From Lucinisca nassula (Eukaryota > Mollusca > Bivalvia > Lucinida > Lucinidae): a DNA stretch of 64,000 nucleotides. A model generated the notes under the pieces. It worked only from the letters and a program-made list of their open reading frames with translations. It made no database searches and was not told the origin of the DNA. Of this stretch, positions 31,974 through 40,977 are shown in pieces. Made by a program: the position numbers and the translations under genes. Numbering within the stretch: position 1 is the stretch's first letter; each line of letters begins with the position of its first letter. Location of the stretch: positions 18,059,003-18,123,002 of the forward strand of contig OY757017.1 in assembly GCA_963580285.1 (NCBI GenBank). The letters are read 5' to 3'.

Positions 31974-32222
31974 TATGGTTTAACGTCCCCATCAGCGCTG
32001 TATATGCCATTTTTGGAGACGTTGTTCCCATTATTTTTGGGACTTTTACCGGACATTAAGATGAAATGACATCTTAAGCCCTGCCGCCCAGTGAAACCAA
32101 GAGGGTTTATATGTATGGACGATCCTACTCGCACCACCTTTCCTGGACAGGCTTAGAACCTCTATGCGGTTTACCAGCACCAGTGTACAGTCGATTTTAG
32201 TTCTGCTGCAGAATCTGGGCTT
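31974..32222 (-). mobile_element. SINE-1 variant, minus strand
   Basis: Same variant as 22885: CCCCATCAGCGCTGTATATG and CTGCTGCAGAATCTGGGC. The tail runs straight into the end of the polymerase fragment with no A/C-rich tail visible. Confidence 0.8.
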
Positions 32223-32391
32223 GACTCATGCATTGCTTTGCAAACAGTGTAGGTCCAAATCAGACGCCACAGAACGCGGCGTCTGATGAGGGTCTATACT
32301 GTTTGCTTAGGTTACAGTAATACAGAATGTACTTCAAACTGCACATGTTACAAAACATATACATCAGATGCAATCAATAAGTACGACTTTG

Positions 32392-32688
32392 TGCCCCCGC
32401 CCATAGGGGCTTGAAGAAATATATGGGCTGCATGATGCTTCCACGCAGAGCTGAATCCGGCCCGCACACTAGTACTGGTAAACCGCTTAGAGGATCTAAG
32501 CCTGTCCAGGAACCGCGGTGCGAGGCGGACCGTCCATGCTAATAAACCCTTATGGTTTCATTGGGCGACAGGGCTTGAGATGTCATTTCATCTCAATGTC
32601 GGGTAAAAGTCCCACAAAATTGGAAGCAACGTCTCCAAAATGACCTTTACAGTGTTCACGGGGACGTTAAACCTCAAAACAAACAAAA
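32392..32688 (+). mobile_element. SINE-1, full length
   Basis: GCCCCCGCCCATAGGGGC head, GGGGACGTTAAACCTCAAAA and AACAAACAAAACAAA tail. The duplicate AAGTACGACTTT lies on both sides (32379-32390 and 32694-32705), and the empty site is visible in the paralogous block near 23305. Confidence 0.93.
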
Positions 32689-32790
32689 CAAAATAAGTAC
32701 GACTTTACAGAGTGTTTATATTTCTTTCAAATCCCACATCATTCAAGATACCGCCCATTATAACAAGTTGGAAAATATACTTTTCTTGTT

Positions 32791-33349
32791 CGCATTTCAT
32801 ATGACACGACCAGGGATTAAACCCCTGACCTTTCGATAAAGAAGTCGATGGTACGGGACGCAGGTGCTGTCCGTTGATGTCAAACGCGATGAATTCTCAC
32901 AAAGTGTCTGTTGGTAGCGTGCCTTTCGCATGCTTTATGCAAGCGGACCAAATGTTCATTTAGGTCACAGCTTTGTTTGTGTTACAGTTGAGTGACTCGG
33001 TTTACCTTTTTTGTTAATAGATTATTCCAAAGCAAGTGGTAAGCGAAAGCTCCGCCCTGTCAATCTTATCTTTGACTACAATCAATGAACTGTTTGACCT
33101 TATTCAGCTTATTTGCACATAGCGACTCTGTTCGAATTTTTCGATTTATCGACGAACTTGTGCAATTAAAGAAAATGCATCGTAGGCGACTGTAGAATTA
33201 GTTTCAAATTAATATTGTCATTTCGCGTGCCATTACACTGTGTACTGTCTGTGACACCAAAGTTATTGCCTAATTATGCATTGCAGAGCGACACCATGTG
33301 GCAAAAGTCACGTGCTTCATCGCAAGGACTGCATTGTCAGGCAAACTCA
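32791..33349. other. Mostly unassigned; possible decayed SINE head
   Basis: ACCAGGGATTAAACCCCTGACC at 32811 on the plus strand resembles an inverted box B. Nothing else can be named. Confidence 0.4.
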
Positions 33350-33966
33350 ATACGAAAACACGCTTATACAAGTTCATTGACGCATTTATCGCCGAAAAAA
33401 TGAAAATTTTCAGATGAAAAATTGTTCATATTTTCTTATTTTTGCTCAAAATATAGATTGTGGGTACTCGTTAGAACCGCCTCATTGAGGCGGTTCTAAC
33501 TATCTATCTTCTGATACTGCATCGGTCACATTTGACCATTACCGCAGGTGTATATTATATACACTCTAGGTTTTGCAGGATGAAAGCCTACACAGTAATC
33601 ATGTAATTACGGTAGGGATCTTTAACCTGCACAGGGGATGGTTCTCCCTGCACAGGGGGCCTCCAGTTAACGTCCCGATCCGAAGGACGGTGCACTTTAT
33701 GACATTCATCCCTGCAAATGATGCCAATGGAGCGTGTTCGGACACCGAAATTTTATCGCCGCTGCCGGGGATCGAACCCGGGACCTCTAGCATCAGAGGC
33801 AAGTGCACTAACCACTGAGCTATCACGCTCCTTCTAACGAGTACCAACAATCTATATCTCAGAGCAGAAATAAGAAAAATAAGGTTTACCCCTGCAAACC
33901 CCAGTTTTACTATATAAAAGTGGGGTTAGAAGGGGGTCAACATTATCTAGGCGTGTTTTCGTGATG
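33350..33966 (-). mobile_element. M1 hairpin MITE split by SINE-4
   Basis: AATACGAAAACACGCTTATA to TAGGCGTGTTTTCGTGATG. The SINE is inserted in the right arm of the hairpin just after the tip. Removal of one TTCTAAC restores an ordinary arm. Confidence 0.92.
33501..33831 (-). mobile_element. SINE-4, full length, nested in M1
   Basis: Minus-strand head GGAGCGTGATAGCTCAGTGG at 33831, box B GGGTTCGATCCCC, short TATCTATC tail at 33501. 7-bp duplicate TTCTAAC at 33494-33500 and 33832-33838. The tail is much shorter than that of the copy at 20692. Confidence 0.93.
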
Positions 33967-34082
33967 TTTACACCACATGCCGTGTAGGTTAATTGAAACG
34001 AAATGAACCTAATCACAATAATTAACAGCCTTAATTGTCATGAGTACTATAAATCCTCCTTTAGGACTGTCGCGTGGACTTT

Positions 34083-35245
34083 AATTGGCCGAAACTAGCT
34101 AGTCTGGCCCAGAAAACATGTACACTCCATATTTTTCACTTCTGTGGTGTATTCCTTGCTTCCAAAGGATAACCCTTTTATAGAACATATTTAACTTCAC
34201 TACAGCTGGTGTGTGGGAATGTGTGGCGGCGGTAAAACGTCTCCCTGCCCTACATCACAGTGTAGATTATATTTTCTTGTCCTTTGGGATCATTGATTCC
34301 ATTGTGGAATTTTGAAAATATCTGAGGGTCACTGATGAGGCCTAATTGGCCGAAACTAGCTAGTCTGGCCCAGAAAACATGTACACTCCATATTTTTCAC
34401 TTCTGTGGTGTATTCCTTGCTTCCAAAGGATAACCCTTTTATAGAACATATTTAACTTCACTACAGCTGGTGTGTGGGAATGTGTGGCGGCGGTAAAACG
34501 TCTCCCTGTCCTACATCACAGTGTAGATTATATTTTCTTGTCCTTTGGGATCATTGATTCCATTGTGGAATTTTGAAAATATCTGAGGGTCACTGATGAG
34601 GCCTAATTGGCCGAAACTAGCTAGTCTGGCCCAGAAAACATGTACACTCCATATTTTTCACTTCTGTGGTGTATTCCTTGCTTCCAAAGGATAACCCTTT
34701 TATAGAACATATTTAACTTCACTACAGCTGGTGTGTGGGGATGTGTGGCGGCGGTAAAACGTCTCCCTGCCCTACATCATAGTGTAGATTATATTTTCTT
34801 GTCCTTTGGGATCATTGATTCCATTGTGGAATTTTGAAAATATCTGAGGGACACTGATGATGCCTAATTGACCGAAACTAGCTAGTCTGGCCCAGAAAAC
34901 ATGTACACTCCATATTTTTCACTTCTGTGGTGTATTCCTTGCTTCCAAAGGATAACCCTTTTATAGAACATATTTAACTTCACTACAGCTGGTGTGTGGG
35001 GGTTTGTGGCGGCGGTAAAACGTCTCCCTGCCCTACATCATAGTGTAGATTATATTTTCTTGTCCTTTGGGATCATTGATTCCATTGTGGAATTTTGAAA
35101 ATATCTGAGGGTCACTGATGAGGCCTAATTGGCCGAAACTAGCTAGTCTGGCCCAGAAAAAGTGTACACTCCATATTTTTCACTTCTGTGGTGTATTCCT
35201 TGCTTCCAAAGGATAACCCTTTTATAGAACATATTTAAGACCACT
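34083..35245 (+). repeat. Q tandem array, 261-bp period, 4.4 copies
   Basis: Units start at 34087, 34348, 34609, 34870 and 35131 (GGCCGAAACTAGCTAGTCTG; GACCGAAAC in the fourth), all exactly 261 bp apart. Units differ by only a few bases (for example GTGTGGGAATG, GTGTGGGGATG, GTGTGGGGGTT). The unit equals the dispersed Q element, so this is a satellite made from a transposable element. Confidence 0.95.
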
Positions 35246-35345
35246 TTTGAAACAGTCTCAAAGATTTTCTCCTACCGCATAACACTGTAAGCAGTAACAG
35301 CTTAATTCATTTTTTCTAGACTTCTCCTATGCTTTGCTGTAAATG

Positions 35346-36044
35346 AATACGTTCTATAAAAGGGTTATCCTTTGGAAGCAAGGAATACACCACAGAACTG
35401 AAACATATCGGCTGTGCTATTTTCGGGCCCATCGGAGTCTAACTGTCGGTTTTCTTTTGCTCCGGCGTTTCGGTGGTTTCTTGCTGTCGAGTCCTCACCG
35501 TTGTCTCACCTCTGTGGTTCTTTGATTTTTTGTGTTCACGGAGATTTTGCACTGATGAGTTAGGAGGCCTTCATGCGGACTGAACAAATTATTTGTCTAA
35601 ATCGCGACGGAAGTAAGGGCGAGGATTGTGGCAACGTAAAATCGATTTAAGCCCCCCAGTGGAAATCATTCCACTGACCGTTCCAAGGCGGTTCTTCTGT
35701 GGCGGTTTATTTATGGTGTTGTTTGTTACTTACTGTGTGTATCACTTGTGTCTTTTTATTTTGGATGGCCATATGGCCATTTTGTGGGAAAGTAACTGTC
35801 CTTATGGCCTTCCTTTGTTTAGGTTTCCATTATGGTCTGGTCGCTTAATGTTTGTGTTTCTTTCCCTTTGGTGTCTTTGAATGGTGGAGTAAGTTAATTG
35901 TATCGATTCCTGATCTTTGTTTTACTTCTACTTAGCTAGTTTTGGCAAATTATTCCTCATCAGTGACCCTCAGATAGTATCAAAATTCCACTATGGAATC
36001 AATGATCCCAAAGGACAAGAAAATATAAACTACACTTTGATGAA
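35346..36044 (-). mobile_element. Q element, minus strand, split by Lx
   Basis: Left part GTTCTATAAAAGGGTTATCC to GGCTGTGCTATTTTC (35346-35423); right part TAGCTAGTTTTGGC to AAACTACACTTTGATG (35933-36044). The bases TGGGCCAGAC expected between them are lost. Confidence 0.78.
35424..35932 (+). mobile_element. Lx retroelement 3-prime region, nested in Q
   Basis: GGGCCCATCGGAGTCTAACT to TGTTTTACTTCTACT. It lacks the RT ORF; the cut falls exactly at the start of the conserved 3-prime region. Confidence 0.85.
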
Positions 36045-36335
36045 GTCTCTTTAAAATCGTAGTTTCCTTTTTTTTAGTATGATAATTCCTCATTTCATTG
36101 CAAATTATTTTCTTTAAGGGTAGATATTCAAAAACATTAAAATACGTTTTGGAGCTATGTAATCGTCAAGCTTAATATTGAGGTGAATTGGACTTATTTT
36201 GAAAAAAAACAAAAAAAAAAAAACAATGACATGAAAATAATCTTATAATTGCGTCATTGTTGTCCTTTCTGATTTAACTGTTGCCCCTGACGACTCGCTT
36301 ACGAGCTAGGATGACATCAGACGTTAATATAATGT
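36045..36335. other. AT-rich stretch, no feature seen
   Basis: Includes an A-rich run at 36198-36225. Confidence 0.5.
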
Positions 36336-36471
36336 TATTAATCAAGTAATTTCGAATTGGCCCAGTTACAGGTCCGAGGTCTGCTGTATTGGCACGAGGC
36401 CGAAGGCCGAGGCCAATACAGCTGACCTAGGACCTGTAACTGGGCCAATACGAAATTACTTGATTAATGAC
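36336..36471. repeat. Long near-perfect palindrome
   Basis: Arms of about 60 bp: ATTAATCAAGTAATTTCG and CGAAATTACTTGATTAATGA outermost, GGCCCAGTTACAGGTCC with GGACCTGTAACTGGGCC, tip GAGGCCGAAGGCCGAGGCC. Single copy in the window. Confidence 0.88.
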
Positions 36472-36650
36472 AATTTTATTAATTGATGTAATTAAAAACA
36501 TGATTTAAGATTTTTGAATATTGGTTGACCTTGTATAATATAGGATAATCAATTAATAATGGTATATTGTAAATATCTTAATTCTCGGCATGACAAAAAC
36601 ACGCCTACACAAATACATTGTAACCTTTATCGCCGAAATAATGACAATTG

Positions 36651-37291
36651 AAGGGGTTAGTGAAAGAAGGGGCCTAAGTCCATTTTTGAAAAATCTGGGA
36701 TATTGTCATTTTCAGATACACCATATCAAGACCTACAATCTAATAGATAGTTTGTTATACCTTATTTCTTTACTGGCAATAAAAATGACGGTTAATACAA
36801 TTTTTGGTAGGGTCCTAAGTCCAATGTCGTATCTTTGGTGCAAGAAGGGGTCTAAGTCCGTTTTACCATATAAAGCTTTGAGTTTCCATTGTGTGTATTG
36901 TGCATTTGTTTCAGATTTTTGTTATAATAAACCAATGAAGAGTCGTGATACGATAAAATATACATGTTCAACTTAATGACATAGGTTTCTGCTTTTAATA
37001 GAGAAAACTTTGTTGTATTTGTTTAGTGCAAGAAGGTGCCTAAGTCCAATAAATCATGGACTTAGGCCCCTTCTTGCACTAAACCATTATTGTAACAAAT
37101 GAATATCTGCAATATACTATGAACTATTTATGCGATTTCTGCACCATTTCAGATGACACGCTAACACATCAGAAGAATTTATTTAAATTCAAGTAAGAAA
37201 AATATGAAAATTATGCAAAATATTTTGTTTTTCGAGTTTTTCTCGAAATTATAAAAATGTGAGTTAGACCCCTTCTTGCACTAACCCCTTC
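36651..37291. mobile_element. M8 element with iterated CTAAGTCC motif
   Basis: Terminal inverted repeat AAGGGGTTAGTGAAAGAAGG at 36651, inverted at 37262-37291 (CCTTCTTGCACTAACCCCTT). The motif AGTGCAAGAAGGGGCCTAAG or a close variant recurs inside at 36805-36824 and 36835-36860, and as a head-to-head palindrome at 37021-37086. No ORF of note; the 128-codon frame starting at 36590 crosses the M1-M8 border and is accidental. Confidence 0.75.
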
Positions 37292-37416
37292 CATTTTAAA
37301 ATGAAAAATTGTGATAGTTTTCTTATTCTTTTCAAAATTTAGATTGTGGGTACTCTTTAGAACCGCCTCATCGAGGCGGTTCTAACGAGTACCCACAATC
37401 TATATTTTAGAGCAGA

Positions 37417-37574
37417 AATATGTGAGACGTCACGTTCTGCAACGGCAGGTCAGGTGGTTTTTCTCCGGGTACTCCGGTTTTCGGCCACCTCTGATTAACG
37501 GTCGACTCGATATGAGTGTAATAATCTTGAAAGTGCCGTAAACGCCACCCCACCCCCCCCCCCCCCCAAAAAAA
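37417..37574 (+). mobile_element. SINE-5 copy nested in M1
   Basis: GGTCAGGTGGTTTTTCTCCG, GGTACTCCGG, ACCTCTGATTAACGGTCGAC, then a C run and an A17 tail. Duplicate AGAGCAGAAATA on both sides (37405-37416 and 37576-37587). Confidence 0.82.
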
Positions 37575-37773
37575 AAAAAAAAAGAGCAGAAATAAGAAAA
37601 ATAACGTATACCCCTGTAAACCCCAGTTTTACTTTTTAAAAGTGGGGTTCAAAATTATGTAGGCGTGTTTTCGTGATGGTACCAGTTGAGGTCCAGGTTT
37701 GGATTTCGTAAAGCTGGATTAATTTAGTGTTGACTTTTCCAAGATGGTGCTCTTATTATTTATTTACATTATA

Positions 37774-38088
37774 GCCGGCCTCGTTGGCTCAGTCGGATGC
37801 GCGTCTGACTGGTGATCAGGAGGACGCGGGTTCGACTCCCGCCGGGGTCGGCAACATTCTTTCGTGGAGATTGATCATGAAATCTTTTCTACGGTCATTC
37901 TCTCCCTTCCGCTGATTCAAGAAGGGCAGTTGTCAGTTTCTGGCGAAAGAATGTGCACTGTACTGGTTAACCGCTTACGTATAAGCCTATCCAGGAAAGT
38001 GTGGATAGGTAAACTGACCGGCTCAAAAATGACCTAAATAGTGTTGACTGGGCCGTTAAACTCCAAATACAAACAAACAAACAAAACC
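37774..38088 (+). mobile_element. SINE-2, full length
   Basis: Head GCCGGCCTCGTTGGCTCAGT with box A-like GGCTCAGTCGGATGCG and box B GGGTTCGACTCCC, then TTCTTTCGTGGAGATTGATC, TACTGGTTAACCGCTTACG and AGTGTTGACTGGGCCGTTAA with a CAAACAAACAAACAAAA tail. This is the reference copy for the family. Confidence 0.92.
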
Positions 38089-38177
38089 TTAATTCAAACA
38101 CAGCGCGCCTATATAGGCAATGGAAAACGGCTGTGTTTTATTCTGCAACAAATCACAGCTCCGAAGAGCGTGACGGG

Positions 38178-38211
38178 TGACGTCATTAAAAACTGCTAAT
38201 TTATGACGTCA
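38178..38211. promoter_or_regulatory. Two CRE palindromes (TGACGTCA) in M5
   Basis: Perfect cAMP-response-element palindromes 26 bp apart. The other M5 copy keeps both, also 26 bp apart (48259-48266 and 48285-48292), with changed spacer sequence. CREB/ATF binding is inferred from the motif only. Confidence 0.5.
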
Positions 38212-38332
38212 CTAGTCGATTTCCTTGACGTTAGACGGTGTAACGTCATTTTCTCGCATCGCCGGAAAACGTTAGAAAAGGATATAAATGCATGTGTTTC
38301 AGTCGATAATTTTAGCGGGATTTCTTCTAACA

Positions 38333-38407
38333 ATGGCGAAAGGTTGTGAGATTTTGAAGGAAACAACAACATTATTAGTGATTTTCAGCGTGTTAGAATC
38401 GAAATAG
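38333..38407 (+). CDS. 24-codon micro-ORF in M5, speculative
   Basis: ATGGCGAAAGGTTGTGAG onward, ending TAG at 38405. It lies 50 bp after TATAAAT and 120 bp after the CRE pair. The second copy (48141-48067, minus) keeps the same start, length and stop, with four amino-acid-level or silent codon changes. Translation is not shown. It may be the first exon remnant of an autonomous parent. Confidence 0.2.
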   Translation: MAKGCEILKETTTLLVIFSVLESK

Positions 38408-38695
38408 ATCAGCTCTAGTCTGTGATTTGTTGAGTTATAAATCACAGTTTGTCGGTCAGTTGTAAGTAGACAAATCACGCGCGCTACGCGCTCGTGATTT
38501 GATCTACTGTACAACTGACCTCCAAACTGTGATTTATTACTCAACAAATCACAGTTACAGCTGATCTATTTCTTAAACATTACATACTTTTGATAAGTTT
38601 GACGTTTTGTTATCTTAGTTGCCTACATTTTTGGAAAGAGCTGTTGTTAACTCGGCTCGTCATTATCCGGTTTGTTAAATAGTTAACCTACATGT

Positions 38696-38974
38696 CATCA
38701 CGTGAACAAGTCCGTGAAATGAACACCCCCTTACACCCCACTTTGTATAGAGAAAACTGGGGTTTACGGGGGTAAACATTATTTTTCTTATTTTTATTCC
38801 AAGACATAGGTTGTGGGTATTCGTTAGAACCGCCTCAATGAGGCGGTTCTAACGAGCATCCATAACCTATGTTTGCAGTATTCATAAGAAAAATATCATG
38901 GATTTTCATCCGAAAAGTAGGCATTTTGGAGATGTGAAAAATGCACTATGTCGCACGGGTATGTTATTGTAATG
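38696..38974 (+). mobile_element. M1 hairpin MITE, subtype B, full length
   Basis: CATCACGTGAACAAGTCCGT to GCACGGGTATGTTATTGTAA. Tip CCGCCTCAATGAGGCGG; arms CATAGGTTGTGGGTA and ATCCATAACCTATG. Confidence 0.9.
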
Positions 38975-39200
38975 ATATATTCTTCTAAATTATATTTCAG
39001 CAGTGAAAATAACAAATAGTCTATGAATTAAAAATCACTCTTTTTCAAATTTTCGGCCCTAGGCCTTCTTCAGGAATCTATTAATTCGTCGAACAACTAA
39101 GTGCCATCCATCTTGTGATGCTGACAGGAAGAAAGTAATCATGTACATGTATATATGTTTAGTGTCTTATTTTCAGGGACAATGGCAAACCGAGTATATC
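38975..39200. other. Unassigned spacer
   Basis: No shared repeat or ORF. Confidence 0.5.
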
Positions 39201-39204
39201 TTGA

Positions 39205-39434
39205 TTTGACGCTGCAGAATGTTTGGATGCGTGTATCGCTTATATCTTTTTGTTTTGGATAGCAAATTGGCCATTTTGTGGGAAAGTAACTGTCCTTTTG
39301 GCTTTCCGCTAATGTTTCTTCCAGGGTGTAGTTATTTTCTGTTTGTGTTTCTTTCGGTTTGGTGTCACTGATGTTAGATGAAGGTTAAATGTATCGATTC
39401 CTGATCATTGCCGTTACTTCTGTTTTCTATACTG
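39205..39434 (+). mobile_element. Lx retroelement 3-prime fragment
   Basis: TGTATCGCTTATATC and TTTTGGATAGCAAATTGG to GCCGTTACTTCTGTTTTC. 5-prime cut lies 230 bp from the end. Confidence 0.8.
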
Positions 39435-39546
39435 TTTGCTACATGACCACGCATTTTTGTAAAACATACCACAAGCAAAACAAACATTACACTTATAATT
39501 GGAAATGGACCATTCCAAACCTATAAGGAGGAAGGTTCCGTTGCCA

Positions 39547-40250
39547 TATTTGGGCTAATAGATGTTAACTTTAAATATTAGCCTAAATAATAGGAGTCCA
39601 CTTCAAAAGCAGAATTTTGTGAGTGCGAACGTTTTGTCTCGTGTGTTGAAATGTTTTTGGTATTCACCTCAAAACATTAACCCATTTAGTACCAGAAACC
39701 CCAAAACGGGTACCCTGGGAAACAGTGCAGGCCCAGATCAGACGCCACAGAACGCGGCGTCTGATCAGGGCCTCCACTGTTTGCTAAAAGTTCAGTCATT
39801 TTCAAATAAATTTTGATGAAAACACAACCTGACACGCTTCCAATGCTATATTTGGGCTAATAGATGTTAACTTTTAAATATTAGCCTTATATGACAGGAT
39901 ATGAGATCAGCTTGTTTGAGCTCCTGATCTTTGACTTTAAGTGATAGAGGATATTTAACCCTTTTTGTACCAAATGGAATCTTCCTCCTTATATATAGCA
40001 GGAGTCCATTTCAAAATTTAGGGGTGTCAGGTTGTTTTAATCAAACTTTATTTGAAAAACGACTGAGTTTTAAGCAAACAGTGGAGGCCCTGATCAGACG
40101 CCGCGTTCTGCGGCGTCTGATCTGGGCCTGCACTGTTTACCAGGGTACCCGTTTTGGGGTTACTGACACTAAATGGGTTATTGTTTTGAGGTGAATACCA
40201 AAAACATTTCAACACACGAGACAAAATGTTCGCACTCACAAAATTCTGCT
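39547..40250. repeat. Inverted duplication carrying two M2 copies
   Basis: A 230-bp segment at 39603-39832, including flank TTTTGTGAGTGCGAACGTTT and M2, recurs inverted at 40020-40248. In addition TTTGGGCTAATAGATGTTAA is directly repeated at 39549 and 39850. M2 parts: 39677-39835 (plus, incomplete) and 39957-40184 (minus). Confidence 0.85.
39957..40184 (-). mobile_element. M2 GC-palindrome MITE, minus orientation
   Basis: TTAACCCTTTTTGTACCAAA, GGAATCTTCCTCCTTATATA, then the palindrome GATCAGACGCCGCGTTCTG / GCGGCGTCTGATCTGGG and GGGTACCCGTTTTGGGG. The right half sits in the inverted duplication. Confidence 0.82.
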
Positions 40251-40389
40251 GTTTTCAGCACACTCGGTCTAATTATTTTGGTATTTCTCAAGAAAGTATT
40301 TTGTTTTATTTAGTGTAGTCCGGGCCGCTACCACAATCTGCGAAATAAGCAGGGTCATGCACATTTTCATTATGGGAAAATATCATACA

Positions 40390-40926
40390 CATCAAGAAAA
40401 CACGCCTATAAAATTTGCACCCCCTTTAACCCCACTTTATATAGTAAAACTGGGTTTACAGGGGTAAACCTTATTTTTCTTACTTCTGCTCTAAAATATA
40501 GAGCGTGGGTATAGTGCGAACAATTTAACCTGAGACTGACCTTTATGCAAGGAATAAATTAATAATTGTTATCGCCTAATACGTCGGCTTTCGTAAACTT
40601 CTCGTGAATTTTCGGCATCACGTGAATAGCGGTCCATTTTCCGACCTCTGTGTATTGTATAACAATATTGCCAAATTCGGAAAACGACGAGGACAAATAT
40701 ATGCATTTAGTCGGGGGTGAAATTATGTAAATAGAGTTCACCAGTCTCAGGTCAATTTGTTCGCACTATACCCGTTAGAACCGCCTCGGTGAGGCGGTTT
40801 TAACGAGTACCCACGCTCTATATTTTGAGCAGAAATAAGAAAAATATCACAATTTGTCATCTTAAAATTTTAATTTTTTCGGCGATAAAGGTAACAATGT
40901 ATTTGTATAGGTGTGTTTTCGTAATG
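40390..40926 (+). mobile_element. M1 hairpin MITE split by M9
   Basis: CATCAAGAAAACACGCCTAT to TAGGTGTGTTTTCGTAATG. Arms read ATAGAGCGTGGGTA and TACCCACGCTCTAT: both differ from the family ATAGATTGTGGG at the same paired positions. Confidence 0.9.
40512..40768. mobile_element. M9 MITE with TA duplication
   Basis: 257 bp. Ends TAGTGCGAACAATTTAACC and, inverted, GGTCAATTTGTTCGCACTA, extending to ACCTGAGACTG on both sides (26 bp, two or three mismatches). TA flanks at 40510-40511 and 40769-40770, splitting an M1 arm. TA target points to Tc1/mariner-type mobilisation. Only copy in the window. Confidence 0.85.
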
Positions 40927-40977
40927 TTTTGATTGGCTTTAGATATGCATTGTATAAAATAAATTGTGTTACCCGAA

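Larger units (their letters stand above)
31967..32790. repeat. Block duplicated from/to 22870-23365
   Basis: SINE-1 variant (31974-32222), M2-like palindrome (32235-32312) and flank match 22885-23340 closely. The difference is an added SINE-1 at 32392-32691. Its left edge abuts the broken end of the polymerase. Confidence 0.8.
36589..37678 (-). mobile_element. M1 hairpin MITE holding two nested elements
   Basis: Ends CATGACAAAAACACGCC and TAGGCGTGTTTTCGTGATG. The body is interrupted by M8 (36651-37291) in the left shoulder and SINE-5 (37417-37574) in the right arm. The tip CCGCCTCATCGAGGCGG lies between them. Confidence 0.9.
38096..38576 (+). mobile_element. M5 element with paired CRE sites, copy 1
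   Basis: Left end AACACAGCGCGCCTATATAG, right end GATCTATTTCTTAA. Right half is a palindrome: CTGTGATTTGTTGAG, TAAATCACAGTTTG, GTCAGTTGTA and inner ATCACG-CGCGCTACGCGC. Left half has two perfect TGACGTCA sites (38178-38185 and 38204-38211), a TATAAAT at 38283 and a 24-codon ORF at 38333. Confidence 0.85.

Noticed and set aside
34083..35245. CRISPR or rDNA spacer array
   Set aside because: Each unit is the full dispersed Q element; no rRNA motif and no spacer diversity.
36590..36976. 128-codon plus-strand ORF
   Set aside because: It starts in M1, crosses the M1-M8 border and ends in M8; the frame is not kept in any other element.
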